DNA from: CAWCTD01 sp963798455
GTDB lineage: Bacteria > Acidobacteriota > Terriglobia > Bryobacterales > Bryobacteraceae
Assembly (NCBI GenBank): GCA_963798455.1
Contig: CAWCTD010000004.1
Location: 558,001-622,000 of the forward strand
Length of the DNA: 64,000 bases
Direction: 5' to 3'
The translations under genes and the position numbers were made by a program. The notes under the pieces were generated by a model. It was not told where the DNA came from. It worked only from the letters and a program-made list of their open reading frames with translations, and did no database searches. Positions 1-7,186 of this stretch are shown one piece after another. The first letter of the stretch is position 1. Each line of letters begins with the position of its first letter.

Positions 1-471
1 ACAGGCGCCGAGGGACGCACGCCCGGCAAGCTTCTCGCCACCGAAGAGGACTTTCGAAAAGCCATCCAGGCCGAGACTCAATTGCCCGACCCGGCGCCAG
101 GAGCCATCGTTCGCGCTCGGACGGATTCCGATCACTGGCTGGGTGCCGGGCTAGCCCCCACCGTGACTGCCGTCGTCCAGGGCCCCGCCATCTTCACGCC
201 CATCAAGCTGGACAAGGGTGTAAACGTGGCGGTCTTCCTCGGCCCCGACCAGTTGTTCTCAAGCGGGCACCTATGGGAGGAAACCCGCAAGCAGCTTGCC
301 TACAAGCCGCTGGTCGTTTTTCAGAGGGAAGGCCGCGGCTCCGTGATCGGGTTCACCGTGGACCCGAATTTCCGGGGCTATATGGAAGGGTTGAACGTGC
401 TGTTTCTCAACGCCGTGTTCCGCGGCCCAGCTCATGCGAGAATCGGTGGTTCGGCGACCACCCCTCCCTAA
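1..471 (+). CDS. C-terminal part of a probable M14-family zinc carboxypeptidase (5' end outside window)
   Basis: The open frame enters from the left edge and runs to a TAA at 469-471, giving about 156 residues. The segment ending FTVDPNFRGYMEGLNVLFLN resembles the tail that follows the catalytic domain in large secreted M14 peptidases of Acidobacteriota, where a class I amidotransferase-like fold follows the peptidase domain. No catalytic HxxE motif is inside the window, so the assignment rests on tail similarity recalled from that family. An internal TTG at 82 should not be taken as the start because the frame is open upstream of it. It lies upstream of a secreted prolyl-oligopeptidase, which fits a peptide-degrading neighbourhood. 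Confidence 0.5.
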   Translation, partial: TGAEGRTPGKLLATEEDFRKAIQAETQLPDPAPGAIVRARTDSDHWLGAGLAPTVTAVVQGPAIFTPIKLDKGVNVAVFLGPDQLFSSGHLWEETRKQLAYKPLVVFQREGRGSVIGFTVDPNFRGYMEGLNVLFLNAVFRGPAHARIGGSATTPP

Positions 472-600
472 CGGTCGCGGCTCGATGCCGGCACAAGCGG
501 AGATTCTAACTCAATTGCGCTCGGAGGTCAGCAAGCCATGGTCACAGACGCCGTGAGCCTGTATTCGCAGTGCCTACACGCCCGCAGTAGGCTGAGGTGC

Positions 601-2697
601 ATGAAGCCTGTCGGCCATGTGCTCCTGCTCGGTTTGTTCTCAGCTGTAGCGAGTACCGCACAGACACCGCCAACCGCGCCGCGCGTCGAGCATCGCGAGG
701 TGCGGCACGGAACCACCGTGACCGACGACTATTTCTGGTTGCGTGAAAAGTCAAATCCCAAGGTGACACAGTACCTAGAAGCCGAAAATGCATACACCGC
801 CGGCATGACCAAGGACCTGGAGCCGTTCAGTGACACGCTCTACAAAGAGATGCTGGGACGCATCAAACAGACGGACCTCTCGGTACCCACGCCTCGGCGC
901 GGGTACCTGTACTATTCGCGCACCGAGGAGGGAAAACAGTACCTTATCCAGTGCCGCCGCAAAGGAACGATGGAGGCGCCCGAAGAGGTGCTGCTCGATC
1001 TCAACGAGCTGGGCAAGGGTCAGAAGTTCGTTAGTCTGGGCGGCTTTCAGGTGAGTGACGACCAGAACCTGGTGGCCTACACTATCGACTACGTCGGCTT
1101 CCGCCAGTTTGCTCTGCGCGTGAAGGATCTGCGCACCGGACAGACGCTGCCTGACACCACCGAGCGCGTCACTTCGCTGGCCTGGGCAGCGGACAACAAG
1201 ACTCTCTTTCTGGTGACCGAAGACGCTATCACCAAGCGCAGCAACAAGCTATGGCGCCACGTGCTGGGTACGGCGAAGTTCGACGAGATCTACAACGAAC
1301 CAGACGGACTCTACAACATCCGGATCAGCAAGACCCGCGACCTGAAGTACCTGTTTCTGCGAAGCGAGGCCAAGGATACCAACGAAACGCGATATGTGCG
1401 TGCCGACCGGCCGGCGGACCCATTCGCCGTTTTTCTGCCGCGCGACAAGGACCACCGCTATTACGTAGACCATCGTGAAGGGCTGTTCTATATCCGGACC
1501 AACAGGAGCGGCCGTAATTTCGCCCTGATGACTGCACCAGTGAACGACCAGGCTCCCAAGAACTGGCAGGTATTCGTGGCGCACCGCGACAACGTGCGCA
1601 TCCGGAATGTTGACGTGTTCAAGGATTTCGTTGTGTCGGTGGAGAGAACCGATGCACTGGACCACCTTCGGATCCACGACTTTAGAACCGGCGCATGGAC
1701 GGAGATCGCGTACCCGGAGCCGGTGTATTCGGTCTCCCCGGGCGACACGCCGGATTATGAGTCCCAAACCTATCGCTACAACTACCAGAGCTTGCTGACA
1801 CCTTCGAGCGTTTTTGACTACGACGTGACCACCTTCAAGTCCACCCTGCGAAAACAGCAGGAAGTGTTGGGCGGGTACGACCCGAAGCAGTATGCCAGCG
1901 AGCGCCTTTGGGCCACCGCCCGGGACGGGGTCAAGGTGCCGATTTCCATCGTGTACAAGAAGGGCTTCGCGCGCGACGGCACAGGACCGCTCTTCCTGTA
2001 CGGTTACGGCAGCTACGGCACTGGCACGCCCCCCACGTTCTCCAGCAACCGGGCGAGCCTGCTCGACCGCGGTATGGCCTACGCCATCGCGCACGTTCGC
2101 GGCGGCGACGAGATGGGTGAAAAGTGGCGCGAGGACGGCATGCTCATGAAGAAGAAGAACACGTTCTTCGATTTCATCGATTGCGCCGAATCCTTGATCC
2201 AGCAGAAGTGGACCTCCAAGGACCGCTTGGTGATCGAAGGGCGCAGCGCCGGTGGCCTGCTGATGGGCGCGGTGGTCAACATGCGGCCGGATCTTTTCAA
2301 AGCGGTGCACGCCGCGGTGCCGTTTGTCGACGTGATCAATACCATGCTGGATGCTACGCTGCCGCTGACCGTTCCGGAGTACCTGGAGTGGGGCAATCCC
2401 AACGAGAAGGCCGCATACGATTACATGAAGACGTACAGCCCCTACGACAACTTGGAGAAGTGTGCATACCCGGCCATCTTGGTGACCACCAGCTTCAACG
2501 ACAGTCAGGTGATGTACTGGGAGCCCGCCAAGTACGTGGCCCGGCTGCGCACCTTGAAGACCGATTCCAATCCGCTGCTGCTCAAGATCAAGATAGACCC
2601 GGCGGGCCACGGCGGGGCCAGTGGGCGGTATGACCAGTTGCGCGATACCGCCTTCGAGTACGCGTGGTTGTTGAGTCAGGTGGGGATCACCAAGTAG
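601..2697 (+). CDS. Secreted S9A serine peptidase, oligopeptidase B-like
   Basis: A 698-residue enzyme of the prolyl oligopeptidase clan. It opens with a Sec signal peptide (MKPVGHVLLLGLFSAVASTA), which is why the ATG at 601, preceded by GAGGT, is preferred to the in-frame ATG at 538. Residues of about 30-400 form the beta-propeller and the rest is the alpha/beta hydrolase domain. The nucleophile is Ser549 in EGRSAGG, the acid Asp634 in SFNDSQVMYWEP and the base His670 in PAGHGG. These three motifs are closer to oligopeptidase B than to prolyl oligopeptidase (which has GGSNGG). It should cleave short peptides in the periplasm, probably after basic residues, though specificity is inferred. Length is normal for the family. 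Confidence 0.9.
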   Translation: MKPVGHVLLLGLFSAVASTAQTPPTAPRVEHREVRHGTTVTDDYFWLREKSNPKVTQYLEAENAYTAGMTKDLEPFSDTLYKEMLGRIKQTDLSVPTPRRGYLYYSRTEEGKQYLIQCRRKGTMEAPEEVLLDLNELGKGQKFVSLGGFQVSDDQNLVAYTIDYVGFRQFALRVKDLRTGQTLPDTTERVTSLAWAADNKTLFLVTEDAITKRSNKLWRHVLGTAKFDEIYNEPDGLYNIRISKTRDLKYLFLRSEAKDTNETRYVRADRPADPFAVFLPRDKDHRYYVDHREGLFYIRTNRSGRNFALMTAPVNDQAPKNWQVFVAHRDNVRIRNVDVFKDFVVSVERTDALDHLRIHDFRTGAWTEIAYPEPVYSVSPGDTPDYESQTYRYNYQSLLTPSSVFDYDVTTFKSTLRKQQEVLGGYDPKQYASERLWATARDGVKVPISIVYKKGFARDGTGPLFLYGYGSYGTGTPPTFSSNRASLLDRGMAYAIAHVRGGDEMGEKWREDGMLMKKKNTFFDFIDCAESLIQQKWTSKDRLVIEGRSAGGLLMGAVVNMRPDLFKAVHAAVPFVDVINTMLDATLPLTVPEYLEWGNPNEKAAYDYMKTYSPYDNLEKCAYPAILVTTSFNDSQVMYWEPAKYVARLRTLKTDSNPLLLKIKIDPAGHGGASGRYDQLRDTAFEYAWLLSQVGITK

Positions 2698-2875
2698 CAG
2701 GGGTGCTTTCCCGGGCCTGAATTGTGCGATTGTCGAGAATGAGGGGAGTAGAGTGGCCGATACCTGCTACGAAATCCCCCGTACGGTCAGAGTATTCAGC
2801 CGACCCCAGGGCCGTCGCCGAACCGACTGCCCGAAAGCCAATTAGCGATCGAGTCTTCTACGATAGACCTGCGAC

Positions 2876-3115
2876 ATGCGCCACACCACCCGTTTGGCAG
2901 GCCTTCTGGCCCATGTGACGGGTCTCGTCAATCGGGATTTGTTGCTGCAAAATGAGTAGTTGGCCGCCAAGAGCCGCATCTTGAGTGCACGCCTGCCGTC
3001 CGGACTCCGGCTCTGCGATCCGGAGCCGTGCATACTGGCCGAGATCGGAAAACGACTCGGATGCAGAGGACTGAACCAAGTGGCCTGCACTGCCAGGCCG
3101 TACACCAATCTCGAG
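2876..3115 (+). pseudogene. N-terminal relic of an integrase-core transposase, interrupted by a stop
   Basis: From the ATG at 2876 the frame reads a helix rich in Leu (LAGLLAHVTGLVNRDLLLQNE), then hits TAG at 2957-2959 exactly where related proteins have Tyr in an EYLAAEN motif. Reading on in the same frame gives LAAKSRILSARL and ILAEIGKRLGCRGL, the conserved next segments of rve-type (IS3/IS481-like) integrases common in Acidobacteriota. Homology fades after about 3115 and no catalytic DDE core follows. It is a truncated, stop-containing relic. The family match is from memory of the motif pattern. Confidence 0.65.
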
Positions 3116-3241
3116 GTTCCACACCCTCCATTAACCCTCCATTAGCACGCCGGCGAAAACGGGAATGCGTTTATGGGCGTTTTTGGTACCCCCAAATCAA
3201 CGCCATGCGCATCCATGTTATTCAAAACAAAGCATTGCCCA

Positions 3242-3288
<47 letters not shown>

Positions 3289-3601
3289 AAAACCCCTCAT
3301 TATCATCACCTTACAGGCCCGCTCGCCGTTGGGCGAAATCCCGTGACTCCAGAAGACTCCATTCGTGTCGTGTGCGAGGTGTTGTCAGGCTGGCGACCTC
3401 GTTCGATGGTGTTGGGGATTGCCGACGGGAGTGCTCGGCCCGAAACCAGTGCTCCAGACCGCGAGTCAGTTCTTTGACATCGCAGCGACGCCAGTCCCTT
3501 CGGGAGCGATCAGCTGCCCTTGACGTGGCTGCTTGCGCCGACGGAAACGTCTCTTACAGATCCAAAAATACATGGTATCATCGTCTCCAAAAGGTATCCC
3601 A
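3289..3601. other. Intergenic stretch without recognisable gene
   Basis: Between the half-tRNA copy and the start of the DUF362 gene I see no convincing coding frame; the open frames here have no recognisable motif. The only useful element is AAAGG at 3589-3593, a plausible ribosome binding site for the GTG at 3602. Confidence 0.4.
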
Positions 3602-4702
3602 GTGTCTATAGAATTCTCACGCCGTCATTTATTTCTGGCCGGAGCCGGCGCCTTGGTTTGCCCGTGCGCCGAGCGGCTTTTCGCGCAAAACCCGCCCACC
3701 CCCGCGCTGGACCTTCCACCAGTTCCGATTGTCCCGGTGACGCACCGCTCCGCTGTGAGCCTGGTCCGGGGCGATGCCAGGCGCAAGGTGGTCTTCGACT
3801 CCCTGGTTGGAATCGACGAGGAACTGGTTCCGGCTCTGAAGCGCAAGAAGTCTGTCCTGATCAAGGTGAACTTCACCTCTACCACAAACCAACTGGCCTC
3901 CACGCACGCCGACGCGATCCGGGGCATTTTGGATTACCTGGGCCCGCGCTTCAAGGGCCCGGTGGTTATCGGCGAAGCGGCATCGACCGACACGATGGCC
4001 GGGTTCGACAATTTCGGATACAGCGCGGTGGTTTCCGAGTTCAAGTCGCAGAATGTGAGCCTCGTCGATTTCAATCTGGAGAAGTACGCGTTGATGCAGA
4101 CCATCGACGACAATGTCCACATTACTCCACTGCGGATTGCCGCCCGGCTCGTGGATCCGGACGCATTCGTCATCGATTGCTGCATTCCCAAAACGCACAA
4201 CGCGGTGGTTTACACGGGCGCGGTGAAGAACATGTCGATGGGCGCCCCGTTGCGCAGCCCGATAAAGGAAACTCCGAGGTGGAGCGACAAGCGAAGGGTC
4301 CACGTCAACGGCCATCAGCAGCACAACTACAACCTGTTCCTCGTTGCTCAGCATTTGGCGTCCTACTGGGGCGCGACCGTCATGGACGGCTTTGAGGCGA
4401 TGGAAGGGGATGGCCCTATCAACGGCATAAAGGTTCCCTGGAACATGGCCATTGCCTCCACGGATTACATCGCAGCCGACCGGATCGCCGTCGAAGCGAT
4501 GGGGATGGATCCAAACTGGATTGGTTACCTTCTGTACTGCTGGCAGATGGGACTCGGCAACTATGACGCCGCCAAGATCGACGTGCGAGGCGAGACGCTC
4601 GAGTCCGTGAAGAGATCATTCAAACTTCCCGGCACCGTCGACGACCAGTTGAAGTGGATGGGCCCCCTGACTCCTCCGGCAAACCGGCAGCGGGGGGCGT
4701 AG
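3602..4702 (+). CDS. Tat-exported DUF362 domain protein
   Basis: A 366-residue protein with a twin-arginine signal (FSRRHLFLAGAGALV) near its N terminus, so it should be exported folded, consistent with a cofactor. I choose the GTG at 3602 because AAAGG lies 8 bases upstream and the signal peptide then has a normal length; an ATG at 3572 is the alternative. The core carries the DUF362 signature PKTHNAVVYTGAVKNMSMG. No CxxCxxC ferredoxin motif is visible, unlike some DUF362 proteins. It is followed by a DUF2271 protein and ApbE on the same strand, all placed between two half-tRNA copies, suggesting a shared envelope redox role. The biochemical function of DUF362 is not established. Confidence 0.85.
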   Translation: MSIEFSRRHLFLAGAGALVCPCAERLFAQNPPTPALDLPPVPIVPVTHRSAVSLVRGDARRKVVFDSLVGIDEELVPALKRKKSVLIKVNFTSTTNQLASTHADAIRGILDYLGPRFKGPVVIGEAASTDTMAGFDNFGYSAVVSEFKSQNVSLVDFNLEKYALMQTIDDNVHITPLRIAARLVDPDAFVIDCCIPKTHNAVVYTGAVKNMSMGAPLRSPIKETPRWSDKRRVHVNGHQQHNYNLFLVAQHLASYWGATVMDGFEAMEGDGPINGIKVPWNMAIASTDYIAADRIAVEAMGMDPNWIGYLLYCWQMGLGNYDAAKIDVRGETLESVKRSFKLPGTVDDQLKWMGPLTPPANRQRGA

Positions 4703-4829
4703 AGAAGAAGGGGTAAGCACACTCGGGCGCGAGGATGAGTGAGCCCGCTGGTGGGCCGCGTCTTCGGGTGGGAATAGGCCGCGGGAACCAGCCGGGGCCA
4801 AGGTGGACTTCCAGAGAGCGAGGAACGAC

Positions 4830-5390
4830 ATGCGAAATTTCCTGATATATGCACTGGCCGCCGTCTGGCTTGCCTTCTTCGCGCCGCTTCCGGCATCTGC
4901 CGCCACCCCGGCGGGCCGAATCGAGGTCCAATTCGTGTACTTGGAGCCGGGATCGGTCGATCCCACCTACCACACGGCTATGTGGCTTGAGGACACGAAG
5001 GACAAGATGGTCCAAACGCTCTTCGTCAGCAGCGATCTTTCCGAGACGTATTACGAGTCGGGGACGGCTTGTCCGGACTGGGTCAAGCAGGCCGGATGGG
5101 CCAAAGCTCCGAGGTCGTTGATCAATGCCGTCACCGGGCCCACGCCCAACGTGAGTGCGGGCATGATGCCCTTCGATCTAAGGAAACTGGGCGTCGCGCC
5201 GGGAAAGTACAAGTTTCGGTTTGAAGTCAATATTGACAAAGAATACAACGTCTTGTTTCAAGGAGATCTCGTGGTCGGCGATTCCGAGCAGGAACTGAAG
5301 ATCGAGACGCTGTACCTGCCATCCAAGCCGGATATCGGAACGGACGTTGTCAAGGATGTGAAGGTTCATTATTACCCCGCCGCAAATTGA
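4830..5390 (+). CDS. Secreted DUF2271 family protein
   Basis: A 186-residue periplasmic protein with a clear signal peptide (MRNFLIYALAAVWLAFF then ASA). The ATG at 4830 is taken because GCGAGGA precedes it at good spacing and the signal peptide starts there; the longer ATG at 4803 adds only nine polar residues. The mature part is predominantly beta (RIEVQFVYLEPGS, TAMWLEDTKDKMVQTLF, KYKFRFEVNIDKEYN) and fits DUF2271, a family often found beside ApbE and PepSY proteins. Its TGA overlaps the TTG start of apbE (TTGA), indicating translational coupling. I see no obvious flavinylation motif of the form (D)xxSG(A)T in it. Confidence 0.75.
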   Translation: MRNFLIYALAAVWLAFFAPLPASAATPAGRIEVQFVYLEPGSVDPTYHTAMWLEDTKDKMVQTLFVSSDLSETYYESGTACPDWVKQAGWAKAPRSLINAVTGPTPNVSAGMMPFDLRKLGVAPGKYKFRFEVNIDKEYNVLFQGDLVVGDSEQELKIETLYLPSKPDIGTDVVKDVKVHYYPAAN

Positions 5391-6430
5391 CAGAGAACAG
5401 CGCGGCTGTCAGTATCCGAAGCGTTTTGAAGACCGTTCGAATTCTTGTTCTGGCGTGCGCAGCGGTCCACCTCGCTGCGGCGGCCAGCCTGTATCGCGAG
5501 TCTCGGGTGATCATGGGGACCTACTGCGAGATTCAGGTGTACGATTCGAACGCGGCGCGGGCCAAGGGCGCGATCAGTGCGGCGCTGGACGAGATGGCGC
5601 GCGTCGACCGGCTGCTCAGCAACTACAATCCCGCGAGCGAACTCAGTATTATGAACCGGGAAGCCTCGCGGGGCCCGTTTCACGCATCGTCCGAGTTGTT
5701 CGGTTTCGTGACCGCCTGTCGCAGGTTCTACGACGACAGCGAAGGAACGTTCGATCCGACCGTGGGAGCGCTGGTGCGCGCGTGGGGATTCCTTTCGCGG
5801 CGGCCGGCCACCCCGGGCGCCGCGGAGATCGCCGCCGCCAGGACCGCATCCGGATTCGACAAGGTTCGGATTGGCCCCGGCGACCGGACCATCCACTATG
5901 CCGTAGCGGGTGTGGAAATGGACCCCGGTGGCGTCGGGAAAGGGTATGCGGTCGATAAAGCCGTGGAACTCTTGAAACGGCTCCGCATTGGCGCGGCCCT
6001 GGTGAGCGCGGGCGGAAGCAGCATGCGCGGCATCGGGCATCCGCCCGGTCGGCGCGGCTGGTGGGTAGCGATCTCCACCCCGGCGAATCCAGCCAAGGCC
6101 ATTGCATTCGTCGAACTCCACGACGCCTCGCTATCCACCTCCGGCGTGTCAAAGCAATCTCTGCAGTCCGGCTCCCACAGGTATAGCCATATCTTTGACC
6201 CACGCACGGGAGAGCCAGTGGATAACATGTGCCAGGTTACGGTGGTAACGCCGGGCGGAATGGCTGCCGAAGCCCTGTCGAAACCCGCCTTCATTTTGTC
6301 ACGAGAGGGCTTGAGGAAGGTTCTCAAACTCTATCCGGGTTCCCACGCGCTGCGCCTCGAAGGCCCTTGCGCCGCCGGCTCGGTCTGGATGACGCCGTGG
6401 TCCGAATCGGTCTTTACCCGCTCCAATTGA
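5387..6430 (+). CDS. apbE: FAD:protein FMN transferase ApbE
   Basis: A 347-residue exported enzyme that attaches FMN from FAD to a Thr/Ser of target proteins outside the cytoplasmic membrane. Visible family features are the N-terminal hydrophobic segment (VRILVLACAAVHLAAAA), the early MGTYCEI motif, the FAD-binding stretch DPGGVGKGYAVDKAVE, the LSTSG motif and RYSHIFDPRTGEPV, whose Asp/Thr bind Mg2+. The start is a TTG at 5387 overlapping the stop of the DUF2271 gene; a short leader before the hydrophobic segment is tolerable. The likely partner is the adjacent DUF2271 protein or another exported protein elsewhere. The gene is intact and of normal length. Confidence 0.92.
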   Translation: MTENSAAVSIRSVLKTVRILVLACAAVHLAAAASLYRESRVIMGTYCEIQVYDSNAARAKGAISAALDEMARVDRLLSNYNPASELSIMNREASRGPFHASSELFGFVTACRRFYDDSEGTFDPTVGALVRAWGFLSRRPATPGAAEIAAARTASGFDKVRIGPGDRTIHYAVAGVEMDPGGVGKGYAVDKAVELLKRLRIGAALVSAGGSSMRGIGHPPGRRGWWVAISTPANPAKAIAFVELHDASLSTSGVSKQSLQSGSHRYSHIFDPRTGEPVDNMCQVTVVTPGGMAAEALSKPAFILSREGLRKVLKLYPGSHALRLEGPCAAGSVWMTPWSESVFTRSN

Positions 6431-6774
6431 GTGGAGGCCGCGCGCCTCTTCTACCGCCGGCAGGGCAAACAACTGACGGCGGTGCTGCGGGCACGGGCCC
6501 GTACTCCGGCGAGTGCCCTTGGGTGTACCGTCTGCCGAACAGCCCCTACTACTACCTGTTCCGCACGCAACGCTACCGCAACCGGCCCGAAACACGCGTC
6601 TACCGTTCGACGGACCCGCTCCAGGTCGGCATCGAGGACGACAGTCGGCTGGTGGCGCTCCAGCCTGTGGTCGCTCCGGAGCTGGGGACCAGCGACGGAA
6701 CGCACTACATCGCCGCGCTCATGCCGGACCTGAACGGCCTGTGCATCGCGCGCCTGGAGTTTGCGCATCCGTGA
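6431..6774 (+). pseudogene. Frameshifted C-terminal relic of a beta-propeller glycosidase (GH43/GH32-like)
   Basis: Directly after apbE two frames each carry part of one protein. Frame 2 (from 6431) gives VEAARLFYRRQGK, then frame 1 (about 6490 on) gives ECPWVYRLPNSPYYYLFRTQRY, STDPLQVGIEDDS, and a final HYIAALMPDLNGLCIARLEF ending at 6774. This order (Glu/Cys-Pro motif, YYLFRTQRY, SxDPLxFGIDDD, terminal IARLEW-like strand) is what I recall from GH43/GH32-like five-bladed propeller proteins. The N-terminal blades are missing and a frame change is needed, so it is a decayed fragment. Family confidence is moderate. Confidence 0.5.
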
Positions 6775-6834
6775 CTCCGTTGTGACTCCATTCGCGGACG
6801 TTTCGCGGAAACTGGGGAAACGGCGTACATTCTG

Positions 6835-6852
6835 GTACGCGTCAGGAAACAC
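6835..6852 (+). repeat. Isolated copy resembling the IS66 terminal repeat
   Basis: GTACGCGTCAGGAAACAC matches the nearby IS66 left end (GTACGCGTCCGGCGAACAC) at 16 of 19 aligned positions, in the same orientation but about 250 bp outside the element. It could be a solo end from an earlier insertion or the end of an unrelated element; the following bases (ACATCTCAGGAAATG) repeat the CAGGAAA core. Confidence 0.35.
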
Positions 6853-6881
6853 GATACATCTCAGGAAATGAACTACATCCG

Positions 6882-6929
6882 TTTTCCCAAGCCGGAACGT
6901 CGTGGGTTCGAGTCCCATCTCCCGCTCCA
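6882..6929 (+). repeat. 3' half of tRNA-Gly(CCC), copy B
   Basis: The same half-tRNA as at 3242-3288, again beginning at the TTCCCAA anticodon loop and ending in CTCCCGC-T-CCA. Differences are one extra A in the variable loop, T to C in the anticodon stem, and a paired change in the T stem (GCGGG/CCCGT becomes GTGGG/CCCAT) that keeps base pairing. No 5' half is present upstream. An ISL3-type relic begins within a few bases after the CCA. Confidence 0.75.
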
Positions 6930-6981
6930 TGTTTTGGCTCCACGCCAAAAACGGGGGAGCCCCCGATCGCAAGACAATTTG

Positions 6982-7102
6982 ACCACATAAGACCTTGACG
7001 CGAAGTCTGTAGTTTTGGAAGTTGCGGAAACCGAAGGCTTGCCGGTTGATGAGTTCCAGCTTGTTATCGAAGCCCTCGGTGATGCCGATGTTGCGGATGA
7101 AG
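6982..7102 (-). pseudogene. C-terminal piece of an ISL3-family transposase, split by IS66
   Basis: Read on the minus strand from 7102, this encodes FIRNIGITEGFDNKLELI then QAFGFRNFQNYRLRVKVLCG, the typical terminus of ISL3-type transposases. The upstream part continues at 9655-9735 beyond the IS66 insertion, in frame once the element and one GATGAAG target copy are removed. The expected stop is not found right after LCG, so the 3' junction has also decayed. Confidence 0.75.
7096..7102 (+). repeat. IS66 target-site duplication, left copy (GATGAAG)
   Basis: GATGAAG abuts the left terminal repeat and recurs immediately outside the right end at 9655-9661. IS66 elements normally generate 8-bp duplications; here the neighbouring eighth base differs (G versus C), so 7 bases are identical. 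Confidence 0.75.
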
Positions 7103-7146
7103 GTACGCGTCCGGCGAACACATGGTACGCGTCCGGCGAACACATG
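7103..7146 (+). repeat. Tandem duplication of the IS66 left terminal repeat (2 x 22 bp)
   Basis: GTACGCGTCCGGCGAACACATG occurs twice in perfect tandem (7103-7124 and 7125-7146). A single copy would be the expected IS end, so one unit looks like a local duplication. Confidence 0.85.
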
Positions 7147-7186
7147 TAGGCCCAGACGCGTGTACGGTTGAAGGCTGGGGTGGGGT

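Noticed and set aside
1249..2610. 453-codon minus-strand open frame
   Set aside because: Antisense of the S9A peptidase with shadow-frame composition.
7146..7168. IS66 left end at GTAGGCCCAGACG
   Set aside because: It matches GTAAGCGG-type ends poorly; the repeats at 7103 and 9654 match each other and carry target duplications.
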